This document shows, piece by piece, positions 14,593 through 22,650 of a DNA stretch of 33,659 bases; position 1 is the stretch's first letter; every line of letters begins with the position of its first letter. Location: assembly GCA_003931895.1 (NCBI GenBank), contig RRZV01000035.1, positions 1 through 33,659 of the forward strand, written 5' to 3'. The DNA comes from Mesohalobacter salilacus (GTDB lineage: Bacteria > Bacteroidota > Bacteroidia > Flavobacteriales > Flavobacteriaceae). The notes beneath the pieces were generated by a model that was not told the origin of the DNA, did not search any database, and was given only the letters and a program-made list of their open reading frames with translations. The position numbers were made by a program, and so were the translations under genes.

Positions 14593-15771
14593 ATGGATAC
14601 AAATAATCAAAACAGATATGCCAGTCGTGGTGTCTCTCATCAAAAAGAAGATGTTCACAATGCCATCAAACATATTGATAAAGGTCTATTTCCTAAAGCC
14701 TTTTGTAAAATTATACCAGATTATTTAACAGGAAGTGACAAACATTGTATTGTTATGCACGCTGATGGCGCTGGCACTAAGTCTTCTTTAGCCTACATGT
14801 ATTGGAAAGAAACTGGAGATATCTCAGTCTGGAAAGGCATTGCACAAGACGCTATAATTATGAATATAGACGACTTGCTTTGTGTCGGGGCAACTGACAA
14901 TATTCTTCTATCTTCTACTATTGGCAGAAATAAAAATTTAATTCCAGGTGAAGTCATTGCCGAAATTATAAATGGTACAGAGCAAATTGCCAAAGAACTT
15001 AAGAAACACGGCGTAAATATCATTACAACAGGTGGCGAAACTGCTGATGTAGGCGATTTGGTCAGAACCATCATCGTCGATTCTACGGTCACTGCAAGAA
15101 TGAAACGCGAAGATGTTATTGACAACGCCAATATTCAAGCTGGCGATTGCATTGTAGGTTTATCTTCTTTTGGTCAAGCCAGTTATGAAAGTGAATATAA
15201 CTCAGGAATGGGAAGCAATGGCTTAACTTCAGCCAGACACGATGTTTTCAACAAGTATTTAGCTAAAAAATATCCTGAAAGTTTTGATGATCTTGTACCT
15301 GAAAGTTTAATTTACTCAGGAAGTCAAAAACTTACCGATTCCCATAAAGATTTAAATATTGATATTGGCAAACTCATCCTCTCACCTACTCGTACTTATG
15401 CGCCGATTGTCAAATCTATTTTTAATGAACTTCCTCGACAAGCCATTCACGGTATGGTACATTGTAGCGGTGGTGCACAAACCAAAATACTTCATTTTGT
15501 AGAAAATCTAAAGATTATAAAAGATAATATGTTTGATATTCCACCGTTATTTCAACTTATCCAAAAAGAAAGCCAAACCGATTGGAGAGAAATGTATCAG
15601 GTGTTTAATATGGGACATCGTCTTGAAATTTACACCCACCCTAACAAGGCTCAAGACATTATAAATATTTCAAAATCATTTGGTGTGGAAGCCAAAATTA
15701 TTGGCCATGTAGAACAGTCACAAAAAACAGAGCTGAACATTTCTTCTGAAGTTGGTCAGTTTAAGTATTAA
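14593..15771 (+). CDS. purM: Phosphoribosylformylglycinamidine cyclo-ligase (AIR synthase)
   Basis: This 392-residue PurM-type enzyme closes the imidazole ring, turning FGAM into AIR with ATP, in purine synthesis. The start YASRGVSHQKEDVHNAI is typical of the Bacteroidota form. Motifs include HADGAGTKSSLAYMYW (ATP/substrate loop), GIAQDAIIMNIDDLLCVGA and ITTGGETADVGDLV. A conserved GxSSxG-like turn is present (VGLSSFGQASYESEY), and the second domain has HGMVHCSGGAQTKI. It is longer than the roughly 345-residue enterobacterial enzyme, as Bacteroidota PurM proteins commonly are. It sits downstream of a terminator with its own -7 box, so it begins a transcript. Confidence 0.9.
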   Translation: MDTNNQNRYASRGVSHQKEDVHNAIKHIDKGLFPKAFCKIIPDYLTGSDKHCIVMHADGAGTKSSLAYMYWKETGDISVWKGIAQDAIIMNIDDLLCVGATDNILLSSTIGRNKNLIPGEVIAEIINGTEQIAKELKKHGVNIITTGGETADVGDLVRTIIVDSTVTARMKREDVIDNANIQAGDCIVGLSSFGQASYESEYNSGMGSNGLTSARHDVFNKYLAKKYPESFDDLVPESLIYSGSQKLTDSHKDLNIDIGKLILSPTRTYAPIVKSIFNELPRQAIHGMVHCSGGAQTKILHFVENLKIIKDNMFDIPPLFQLIQKESQTDWREMYQVFNMGHRLEIYTHPNKAQDIINISKSFGVEAKIIGHVEQSQKTELNISSEVGQFKY

Positions 15772-15791
15772 ATCACTGTCTTTATTTTGAG

Positions 15792-16826
15792 ATGAAGCTA
15801 AAAATTTGTCTTATTTTATGTTGTATATGCAGTATTCCTTTAGCGAATGCTCAAATCCCTATGACTAAAATTCCTAAAGTATTTTTAGAAGCATCTGGAG
15901 CCAAAAAAATGCACAATTTCCATCAGCTTGAACTTAATAGGCATGAACTAGTAAGAATAATTGACATGCCGATATTTTGGAAAGAAGTGAATAAATTTAG
16001 TTTACAAGCCAGTGAAGTTTCATTTACCAATTGGAATGGTGGTGGTGCCAACTCGGTCTCAGGACTTATAGGTATTGAAATTGAAAGAAATTACAAAGAC
16101 CGAAAATTTAAATGGGATAACCAATTGATTATAAAGGTTGGCGCAAATAAACAAAGTGATCAAGATATTAGAAAAACCGAAGATCATTTAGAAATCAATT
16201 CTAAAGCAGGTTTTAGTTTTAAAAAAAATTCAAACTGGTATTATTTAGGTAAGCTCAATTTTAACACTCAGTTTTTTAACGGCTTTAATTTTCCAAATAC
16301 AGACGAAATCATTTCTCAATTTATGGCGCCAGGCTATCTGTTTATGGGACTTGGTGTTGAACATAAAATTAAAAAACAAAACTTTTATATGTATTTATCA
16401 CCTATGACCTTAAAATCTACCTTTGTTTTAAACCAGAAACTAGCAAACGACGGTGCTTTTGGAGTAGATGAAGCTATAAGAGATGAAAATGGAAATATCT
16501 TAAAAGAAGGCGAAAAGGTAAGAATGGAAAGTGGTATTTTAATCAATAATGAGTATGAAAAAGAAGTCTTTGAAAATGTCAATATGAAACACAAATTAAG
16601 CCTTTATACTGACTACATCAATAATTTTGGCAACATAGATGTAGATTGGGAAATCAATTTTAATTTTAAAATAAATAGTTTTTTAAAAGCTAATTTTGGT
16701 TCACATCTAAGGTATGATGATGATGTAAAAATTAGGTTAGAGCAGGAAGACGGCTCTTTTGTTGAAGGTGGCCCACGAGTGCAATGGAAACAGCAACTTG
16801 GCATCGGCGTGACTGTTGAACTTTAA
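15792..16826 (+). CDS. DUF3078 family outer-membrane-type protein
   Basis: This 344-residue exported protein has a signal peptide (KLKICLILCCICSIPLANAQ). The mature part is rich in alternating polar and aromatic beta strands, with FSLQASEVSFTNWNGGG and NSVSGLIGIEIER at the start of the DUF3078 region and an amphipathic last strand (QLGIGVTVEL). This suggests a beta-barrel in the outer membrane. DUF3078 proteins are widespread in Bacteroidota without an assigned function. It lies 20 nt after purM and may be read from the same transcript, while prfA downstream has its own -7 box. Confidence 0.85.
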   Translation: MKLKICLILCCICSIPLANAQIPMTKIPKVFLEASGAKKMHNFHQLELNRHELVRIIDMPIFWKEVNKFSLQASEVSFTNWNGGGANSVSGLIGIEIERNYKDRKFKWDNQLIIKVGANKQSDQDIRKTEDHLEINSKAGFSFKKNSNWYYLGKLNFNTQFFNGFNFPNTDEIISQFMAPGYLFMGLGVEHKIKKQNFYMYLSPMTLKSTFVLNQKLANDGAFGVDEAIRDENGNILKEGEKVRMESGILINNEYEKEVFENVNMKHKLSLYTDYINNFGNIDVDWEINFNFKINSFLKANFGSHLRYDDDVKIRLEQEDGSFVEGGPRVQWKQQLGIGVTVEL

Positions 16827-16864
16827 TTATATTTATCTCACTATACATTTAGGTTTAACTTTCG

Positions 16865-16872
16865 TAAATTTG
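16865..16872 (+). promoter_or_regulatory. -7 box of prfA
   Basis: TAAATTTG matches TAnnTTTG exactly and lies 19 nt before the prfA ATG, leaving a 5' leader of about a dozen bases. The -33 region is not a clear match. Confidence 0.45.
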
Positions 16873-16891
16873 CAAATTATTAAATAAATTT

Positions 16892-17968
16892 ATGTTAGAT
16901 AAACTCAATATACTTAAGCAGCGCTTCGATGAAGTTAGTGATTTAATTATTCAACCTGATGTGATTAGCGATCGCAAGCGTTATGTAGAATTAACTAAAG
17001 AATACAAAGAACTTAAAGATATTAATGAGGAGCGAGATAAGTATATTGAACTTAAAAACAATGTAGAAGAAGCTAAGCAAATTATTGCTGATGGCGAAGA
17101 CGATGAAATGGTAGATATGGCCAAAATGCAACTCGAAGAGTCTGAATCAGCTTTAGAAAAATTAGAAGAAAAAGTCCGTTTTATGCTCATCCCTAAAGAT
17201 CCTGAAGATGAGAAAAATGCAGTAGTTGAAGTCAGAGCAGGTACAGGTGGCGATGAAGCCAGTATTTTTGCAGGTGATATTTATAAAATGTTGACCAGAT
17301 ATTGCGAGTCTAAAGGCTGGAAAGTCAGCACAGTTGATTATAGTGAAGGTACCAATGGCGGTTTTAAAGAAATACAATTTGAAGTTAGCGGCGAAAATGT
17401 GTATGGCACTTTAAAATATGAAGCTGGCGTACATCGTGTTCAGCGTGTGCCACAAACCGAAACCCAAGGTCGAGTGCACACCAGTGCAGCTACGGTAATG
17501 GTGTTTCCAGAAGCAGAAGAATTTGATGTAGAAGTTGATCCTAATGATGTTAGAATTGATTATTTCTGTTCATCAGGTCCTGGTGGTCAATCCGTTAACA
17601 CTACCTACTCGGCGGTGCGTTTAACTCACGAGCCAACTGGCATTGTCGCTCAATGTCAAGATCAAAAATCGCAACATAAAAACAAAGAAAAAGCCTTTAG
17701 AGTTTTACGCTCAAGACTTTACGAAATGGAACTTGCCAAAAAACAAGCTGAAGATGCAGAAAAACGTGGCAATATGGTGACCAGTGGCGACAGAAGTGCT
17801 AAAATTAGAACCTACAATTATCCTCAAAGTCGTGTAACTGATCATCGTATTAATCTAACCCTTTATGATTTAGATAATATCATCAATGGCGATATTCAAA
17901 AAATCATAGACGAGCTCAAGTTGGTTGACAACACAGAGAAATTGGCCAGAATGTCTGATTCTATCTAA
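16892..17968 (+). CDS. prfA: Peptide chain release factor 1
   Basis: This 358-residue factor recognises UAA and UAG in the ribosomal A site and triggers peptide release. [15 protein letters not shown] carries the catalytic GGQ loop. [15 protein letters not shown] contains the P-x-T tripeptide that marks RF1 rather than RF2 (which has SPF). The N-terminal helical domain is acidic, and [18 protein letters not shown] is the standard domain 2 signature. Length is normal and no frameshift, as in prfB, is present. pyrF follows after 8 nt, so the pair is probably co-transcribed. Confidence 0.97.
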   Translation: MLDKLNILKQRFDEVSDLIIQPDVISDRKRYVELTKEYKELKDINEERDKYIELKNNVEEAKQIIADGEDDEMVDMAKMQLEESESALEKLEEKVRFMLIPKDPEDEKNAVVEVRAGTGGDEASIFAGDIYKMLTRYCESKGWKVSTVDYSEGTNGGFKEIQFEVSGENVYGTLKYEAGVHRVQRVPQTETQGRVHTSAATVMVFPEAEEFDVEVDPNDVRIDYFCSSGPGGQSVNTTYSAVRLTHEPTGIVAQCQDQKSQHKNKEKAFRVLRSRLYEMELAKKQAEDAEKRGNMVTSGDRSAKIRTYNYPQSRVTDHRINLTLYDLDNIINGDIQKIIDELKLVDNTEKLARMSDSI

Positions 17969-17976
17969 AATTTATT

Positions 17977-18789
17977 ATGGACATCTCAAAGCTCATCAAA
18001 CAAATACAAATAAAAAAGAGTTTTCTCTGTGTAGGTTTAGACACCGACTTAGCCAAAATTCCTGAACACCTTCACCAACAACCTAATCCCATATTTGAGT
18101 TTAACCGTCAAATTATAGACGCAACTGCTAAATATGCAGTGGCCTATAAACCTAATATTGCATTTTACGAAGCTATAGGTAAAGAGGGTTGGGAAGCTTT
18201 AAAACAAACTATTGATTATCTCAACAGTCAATATCCCGAAATTTTCACCACTGCAGATGCTAAACGTGGCGATATTGGAAATACTGCGTCAAAATACGCC
18301 CAAGCCTTTTTTGACGATCTTAATTTTGATGCCATTACAGTCGCTCCTTATATGGGCAAAGATTCAGTGGAACCGTTTTTGGCATATCAAAATAAACATA
18401 CAATTCTACTCGCACTGACTTCAAATGAAGGTGCGTTTGATTTTCAAACACAGACTTTAAAGAATAAAGATTCGCTATACCAGACTGTGCTTAAAACGTC
18501 TCAAACCTGGAAAAATTCAGAAAACCTAATGTATGTGGTTGGTGCAACAAAAGCTGAATATTTTAAAGAAATCAGACAGATTATTCCTCATTCATTTTTG
18601 TTGGTTCCAGGTGTCGGTGCGCAAGGCGGAAGTTTAAAAGAGGTTTGTCAATACGGCTTGACCAAAGATTGTGGGTTGCTGGTCAATTCTTCACGCGGTA
18701 TTATTTATGCTTCAAATGGAAAAGATTTTGCGCAAGCCGCAGAACTTAAAGCTAAAGGTCTTCAAGAGGAAATGGCAATTTATCTTTAA
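17977..18789 (+). CDS. pyrF: Orotidine 5'-phosphate decarboxylase
   Basis: This 270-residue enzyme decarboxylates OMP to UMP, the last step of pyrimidine synthesis. It is the longer type 2 form: FLCVGLDTDLAKIPEH at the start, AYKPNIAFYEAIGKEGW, and the catalytic ADAKRGDIGNTA with the Lys-Asp charge network. VPGVGAQGGSLKEV is the phosphate-binding turn, followed by LVNSSRGIIYAS. Start at ATG 8 nt after prfA. No other pyrimidine gene is adjacent. The following 99-nt gap carries the operator and promoter of the mercury-type operon. Confidence 0.95.
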   Translation: MDISKLIKQIQIKKSFLCVGLDTDLAKIPEHLHQQPNPIFEFNRQIIDATAKYAVAYKPNIAFYEAIGKEGWEALKQTIDYLNSQYPEIFTTADAKRGDIGNTASKYAQAFFDDLNFDAITVAPYMGKDSVEPFLAYQNKHTILLALTSNEGAFDFQTQTLKNKDSLYQTVLKTSQTWKNSENLMYVVGATKAEYFKEIRQIIPHSFLLVPGVGAQGGSLKEVCQYGLTKDCGLLVNSSRGIIYASNGKDFAQAAELKAKGLQEEMAIYL

Positions 18790-18829
18790 AATCTTACAAT
18801 AATTTTAGTTTTGAATATAATCATAAAAT

Positions 18830-18853
18830 TTATTTAAGTATTTGCTTAAATAA
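18830..18853. promoter_or_regulatory. ArsR/SmtB-type operator
   Basis: TTATTTAAG (18830-18838) and CTTAAATAA (18845-18853) form a perfect 9-bp inverted repeat with a 6-nt centre. The size and AT-rich arms match ArsR/SmtB-family operators. The centre holds the TTTG -33 element, so a bound repressor would block the polymerase. Confidence 0.7.
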
Positions 18854-18873
18854 TAATTTATTTAATATGTTTG
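18841..18873 (+). promoter_or_regulatory. Promoter of the mercury-type operon
   Basis: TTTG at 18841-18844 and TATGTTTG at 18866-18873 match the Bacteroidota -33 and -7 boxes with 21 nt between. Transcription would start near 18880, shortly before the ATG at 18889. The -33 box lies in the middle of the operator palindrome. Confidence 0.65.
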
Positions 18874-18888
18874 TGTCAAATTTTATAA

Positions 18889-19269
18889 ATGATAGATCAA
18901 AATCAAACGTGTATTAGAGCATTTGCTGACAAAGTTCAAATTGACAATTGTCGTAATACCATTATTAATAATGAAAATTCATTTGAAAAACTAAGTCAGT
19001 TATTAGCCCTTGCTGGAAATGAAGTACGACTAAAAATTCTTTACCTTTTAGAAGAAGAAGGCGAACTTTGCCCCTGTGATTTGTCGGATATATTAAACAT
19101 GAGTGTTCCAGCTATTTCTCAACATTTGCGAAAACTTAAAGACAGAAATGTGATTCAAGGTCGTAGAGAAAGTCAAACTATTTTTTATTCCATAAAAACA
19201 GAACAATTAGACATCCTACGACCTCTTTTCAAACAGATTACAAATTTTTCAAAACAAGAATTAGTATGA
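18889..19269 (+). CDS. ArsR/SmtB-family metal-responsive repressor
   Basis: This 126-residue winged-helix repressor reads LALAGNEVRLKILYLLEEEG, then ELCPCDLSDILNM with the paired cysteines that bind thiophilic metals in this family (as ELCVCDL in ArsR). VPAISQHLRKLKDRNVI is the recognition helix and RRESQTIFYSI the wing. A cysteine near residue 8 and another near 22 in the N-terminal extension could add ligands. The MerTP-like neighbour suggests Hg(II), and arsenite or cadmium are alternatives. Its stop overlaps the transporter start by 4 nt (ATGA). It very likely regulates its own operon through the inverted repeat at 18830-18853. Confidence 0.9.
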   Translation: MIDQNQTCIRAFADKVQIDNCRNTIINNENSFEKLSQLLALAGNEVRLKILYLLEEEGELCPCDLSDILNMSVPAISQHLRKLKDRNVIQGRRESQTIFYSIKTEQLDILRPLFKQITNFSKQELV

Positions 19270-19865
19270 GTAAAAATTCAAATAAAGCAAAAACAACTGG
19301 TCTTATAGCGGCATTAGCCGCTTCGTCTTGTTGTATCCCGCCAGTTATTGCTGCTTTAGCTGGCATTGGTGGAATAGCGGGAAGTTTATCTTGGATGGAA
19401 ACTTATCGACCGTATTTAATAGCTGTTGCCATAATCGCTATTGGATATGCTTGGTACACCCAACTAAGACCTAAAAAAGCAGATGACTGTTGTGCCATTG
19501 ACGATAAACCCAAATGGTATCAAACTAAAGGTTTTTTAGTTGGTATTACAATTTTTGCAAGCTTTTCAATTGCCTTTCCTTATTATTCCTCTGTTTTTTA
19601 TTCTTCAGAGCCTAAAAAAGAAATTGTTATTGTTAAAGACACTAATATCCAATCCGTGAATTTTAAAATTGATGGTATGACTTGCACTGGTTGTGCTACA
19701 CATGTAGAATCTGAAGTTAATAAGCTACCAGGTATCATTAAAATAAAAGCCAGTTTTAAAAACGCAAATGCTGTTGTGGAATTTGACCAATCTAAAGTCG
19801 ATGTTAAAACAATAAAAGAAACCATTAACAATACTGGATATAAAATCACAAGCATAAAAAATTAA
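19266..19865 (+). CDS. Mercuric transport protein MerTP (MerT-MerP fusion)
   Basis: This 199-residue inner-membrane protein carries Hg(II) inward. Its first half is MerT-like: a helix with ASSCCIPPVIAALAGIGG holding the vicinal cysteine pair, two further helices, and a second pair in KADDCCAIDD on the loop. The last 70 residues are a heavy-metal-associated domain like MerP, with FKIDGMTCTGCATHVESEV as the GMTCxGC binding loop. This fused arrangement is known from Bacteroidota mercury operons. It overlaps the regulator by 4 nt and precedes a small metal-binding protein by 4 nt. In resistance operons it delivers Hg(II) to MerA, but no merA is present here. Confidence 0.9.
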   Translation: MSKNSNKAKTTGLIAALAASSCCIPPVIAALAGIGGIAGSLSWMETYRPYLIAVAIIAIGYAWYTQLRPKKADDCCAIDDKPKWYQTKGFLVGITIFASFSIAFPYYSSVFYSSEPKKEIVIVKDTNIQSVNFKIDGMTCTGCATHVESEVNKLPGIIKIKASFKNANAVVEFDQSKVDVKTIKETINNTGYKITSIKN

Positions 19866-19869
19866 GAAT

Positions 19870-20076
19870 ATGGAAGTTACATTAACATCTACAATCACTT
19901 GTCCAAAATGTGGACATCAAAAAGAAGAAGCCATGCCAGAAAATGCGTGTGAATTTTTCTATCAATGTGAAAATTGTAATGAGATTTTAAAGCCCAAAGA
20001 AAACGACTGTTGTGTTTATTGCAGTTATGGCACACAACCTTGCCCACCGATTCAACAGAATCAGTCCTGTAGTTAA
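19870..20076 (+). CDS. GDCCVYCSYG-type cysteine-rich protein
   Basis: This 68-residue soluble protein has nine cysteines arranged as a zinc ribbon (ITCPKCGHQ and YQCENCNEIL) followed by DCCVYCSYGTQPCPPIQ, a signature of a small family named after that motif. It is commonly found beside mercury and other metal-resistance genes in Bacteroidota. It may buffer or hand over thiophilic metal ions; this is inferred from the cysteines and context. It lies 4 nt after the MerTP stop in the same operon. There are no membrane segments or signal peptide, so it should be cytoplasmic. Confidence 0.75.
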   Translation: MEVTLTSTITCPKCGHQKEEAMPENACEFFYQCENCNEILKPKENDCCVYCSYGTQPCPPIQQNQSCS

Positions 20077-20159
20077 AGTTTACTTGAAAGCATTCCTTCA
20101 ACTTACTTAAACTTTTATAATCACCTTAAAATCATCATCTTTGCAAAAGAAATGAGATT

Positions 20160-21218
20160 ATGGTTTATGATTTTATCGTTGTTGGTGCTGCACAGGCGGG
20201 TTTGTCTATGGCTTATGAATTAAAGCAGATGAACGCCAATTACATAGTCTTAGACAAAGAAGATGAAATTGGAGCCTCATGGCTTAACCGATGGGACTCT
20301 TTGAAATTATTTACACCTACCGAGTTTAACCACTTACAAGGTCTTGATTTTCCAGCTCCAAAAGGACATTATCCTAATAAATACGAAGTTGCCAATTATT
20401 TCAAAACCTACGTTGATACCTTTGAAATTCCTGTTCAACTTAATACGTTGATCACTAACATCTATAAAAATGATGGTTTGTTTGTTTTAGAATCTGAAGA
20501 TGAAAACTTTGTGTGCCATAATGTGATTTTAGCTACAGGACCATTTCACATTCCTTATACCCCGCCGTTTTATAAAAAAATAAGCCCTAACATCAAGCAG
20601 TGGCATAGCAATTATTACAAAAATCCTGATCAACTACAAGATGGCGATTGTATGGTGGTTGGCGCTGGCGATTCGGGATTTCAAATTTTGGATGAAATCT
20701 CTCAAACTGGCCGAAAAACATATTTTTCAGGACAAACCAAAGTCAAAACTTTACCACAAGAAATACTAGGCAAAACCCTATGGTGGTGGTTTTGTAAAAC
20801 AGGTTACCTGAGTATTCACAAGTATCATTGGTTGGGGAAATTTATCAGTAAATCAAAACAACCTGTTATTGGCGTTGATGTCAAAGGGATTTTAAACCGA
20901 AAAAATGTCATTGCTGTCGGAAAAACCATCGATGCTGAAAATGAAACAATCATCACAGAAAATCAATCTATAAAAGATATCAAAAATATTATTTGGGCTA
21001 CAGGCTACCGCCCAAATTTCAGTTGGATTGTAGGCATAGAGTTAGACAAAGAAGGTTACCCGGTGCACAGACGCGGAGTGAGTAACTCAAAAGGTTTATA
21101 CTTTATCGGTCTACCGTGGCTTCATACTAGAGGCTCAGCAACATTAGGTGGTATTAAAAAGGATGCGAAATATCTTGCTAATCACATTTCAACAATTTCT
21201 GAGCTTGTCGCTGACTAA
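20160..21218 (+). CDS. Flavin monooxygenase-like NAD(P)/FAD-dependent oxidoreductase
   Basis: This 352-residue flavoprotein has an FAD-binding start (YDFIVVGAAQAGLSMAYEL, where the first glycine turn reads GAAQAG), the GASWLNRWDSLKLFTPTEFN block typical of the CzcO/YhiN-like group, and an NADPH-binding GAGDSGFQIL. IWATGYRPNFSWI completes the two-nucleotide-fold signature. It lacks the CxxxxC redox disulfide and the C-terminal Cys pair of mercuric reductase, so it is not MerA. It follows the metal operon after 83 nt, in the position where merA often lies. Relatives occur in arsenic and metal gene clusters; a metal-linked role is only suggested by position. Confidence 0.8.
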   Translation: MVYDFIVVGAAQAGLSMAYELKQMNANYIVLDKEDEIGASWLNRWDSLKLFTPTEFNHLQGLDFPAPKGHYPNKYEVANYFKTYVDTFEIPVQLNTLITNIYKNDGLFVLESEDENFVCHNVILATGPFHIPYTPPFYKKISPNIKQWHSNYYKNPDQLQDGDCMVVGAGDSGFQILDEISQTGRKTYFSGQTKVKTLPQEILGKTLWWWFCKTGYLSIHKYHWLGKFISKSKQPVIGVDVKGILNRKNVIAVGKTIDAENETIITENQSIKDIKNIIWATGYRPNFSWIVGIELDKEGYPVHRRGVSNSKGLYFIGLPWLHTRGSATLGGIKKDAKYLANHISTISELVAD

Positions 21219-21365
21219 TTTTTCCCAACCTTTAAGATGAGTCGGCCAAAGAAAGTAAAAGTGGTGATTTCATTTTATACTTAACTTAATGTTTTTTAGC
21301 TAAGCTTTAACCCTACTCGATAGCAGAAATACTTAGTTTCGCTGTGAATTTTAAAAAAATATTAG

Positions 21366-22463
21366 ATGTCAAATAATCAAGCTTTACTTCAGCCCATAAG
21401 AATCGGCGAATTAAAATTAAAAAACCGTGTCATTATGGCGCCGATGACCAGAAATCGTGCCGATAATGAACACGAAGCACCAACAGATTTACACGTTAAA
21501 TACTATACCCAACGTGCGGAAGCTGGACTCATCATTACAGAAGGCTCACAAGTATCTGAACGTGCTAAAGGTTATATCAATGCAGCCAATATTTATAAGC
21601 AAGAACAAGTTGAAGGCTGGAAAAAAGTAACTGAAGCCGTTCATAATGAAGGGGGTAAAATCTTTATTCAGTTGTGGCATGTCGGTCGAATTTCTCATCC
21701 TGACTTTCACAATGGCGAAAAACCGCTCGCACCCAGTGCAATTAATCCGCACGCTCAGTCTTACACGCCTGATGGTTTTAAAGACACAGTTACGCCAAGA
21801 GCAATGACTACAGAAGAGGTGTTAGAAACTATTCAAGAATTTAAACGCGCTTCTAAAAATGCAGTAGATGCGGGTTTTGATGGAATAGAAATTCACGCCT
21901 CAAACGGCTATCTGTTTCATCAATTTTTTAACCAAACTTCTAACAAACGTGATGATAAATTTGGCGGAAGGAGAGAAAACCGTACGAGATTTTTATTTGA
22001 AGTTTTAGACGCTGTTAAAGTGTTTTGGCCTGAAAATCAAATAGGCGTTCGACTCAATCCATCTTTACACGGTATTTTTGGTATGGAAGCTGATGAAGAA
22101 ACTATTCCAACCTTTGAATATATCGTTAAGCGCTTAAATGATTACGATTTGGCATATTTACATCTTTCTGAGCCTTTTAATGATGTGAGCGATAAACCAT
22201 TTTTAGTTGAAAATATAGCTCAACACTTTAGACCTTTATATAATGGTAATTTGATGATTAATGCCGGGTTTGATCAAAAAAGAGGTAACGATGTCATTGA
22301 CAAAGGCGATGCTGATATGGTAGCTTATGGTAAACCTTTTATTTCTAATCCTGATTTGCCAACCCGTTTTGCAAAAAATGCGGAATTGGCTGAATGGGAT
22401 GAAGATACGTTTTATGTTGCTGGAGCTAAAGGCTACACGGATTATCCTAAGTTAAAAACGTAA
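21366..22463 (+). CDS. Ene-reductase, Old Yellow Enzyme family
   Basis: This 365-residue FMN-dependent TIM-barrel enzyme reduces activated alkenes using NAD(P)H. It starts LLQPIRIGELKLKNRVIMAP with TRNRADNEHEAPTDLHVKYY, as in N-ethylmaleimide reductases. IQLWHVGRISHP and GFDGIEIHASNGYLFHQFF carry the conserved residues of the barrel, including the substrate-binding His and Asn pair. RLNPSLHGIFG and NAGFDQKRGNDVI complete the phosphate-binding side. The gene stands alone between two intergenic regions of about 150-190 nt. It may detoxify electrophiles such as quinones or nitro-compounds, a family expectation. Confidence 0.9.
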   Translation: MSNNQALLQPIRIGELKLKNRVIMAPMTRNRADNEHEAPTDLHVKYYTQRAEAGLIITEGSQVSERAKGYINAANIYKQEQVEGWKKVTEAVHNEGGKIFIQLWHVGRISHPDFHNGEKPLAPSAINPHAQSYTPDGFKDTVTPRAMTTEEVLETIQEFKRASKNAVDAGFDGIEIHASNGYLFHQFFNQTSNKRDDKFGGRRENRTRFLFEVLDAVKVFWPENQIGVRLNPSLHGIFGMEADEETIPTFEYIVKRLNDYDLAYLHLSEPFNDVSDKPFLVENIAQHFRPLYNGNLMINAGFDQKRGNDVIDKGDADMVAYGKPFISNPDLPTRFAKNAELAEWDEDTFYVAGAKGYTDYPKLKT

Positions 22464-22502
22464 TTTTTAGTCTGCTTCTCGGCTTAAGGATTGAGGCATT
22501 TG

Positions 22503-22592
22503 TTGGAGCTCTTGCCACGCTGCAAGCGTGGTAAAGCGACTGCCGAAAGCCTGACGCTGACAACGCTTTGCGTTCGTCAGGGTAAGCTCCAA
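22503..22592. repeat. Branched palindromic element (90 nt)
   Basis: The outer arms TTGGAGCT (22503-22510) and AGCTCCAA (22585-22592) pair perfectly. Inside are two hairpins. TTGCCACGC (22512-22520) pairs with GCGTGGTAA (22526-22534) with one G-T. CCTGACG (22550-22556) pairs with CGTCAGG (22575-22581), with an inner AACGC/GCGTT stem (22562-22566, 22570-22574). This gives a three-way junction. The element is much more GC-rich than its surroundings and lies between the ene-reductase and the aldehyde dehydrogenase. Possible readings are a miniature mobile element, an RNA, or a terminator. There is no T run after it. Confidence 0.65.
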
Positions 22593-22650
22593 ATTATTTT
22601 CAATTGTATTTTAGTGTTTTATATAAAAAGTCTTTGTAATTTTAAATTTT

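Noticed and set aside
20160-21218. The flavoprotein next to the mercury-type genes as a mercuric reductase.
   Set aside because: It lacks the redox-active cysteine pair near the FAD motif and the C-terminal cysteines; its motifs fit flavin monooxygenase-like oxidoreductases.
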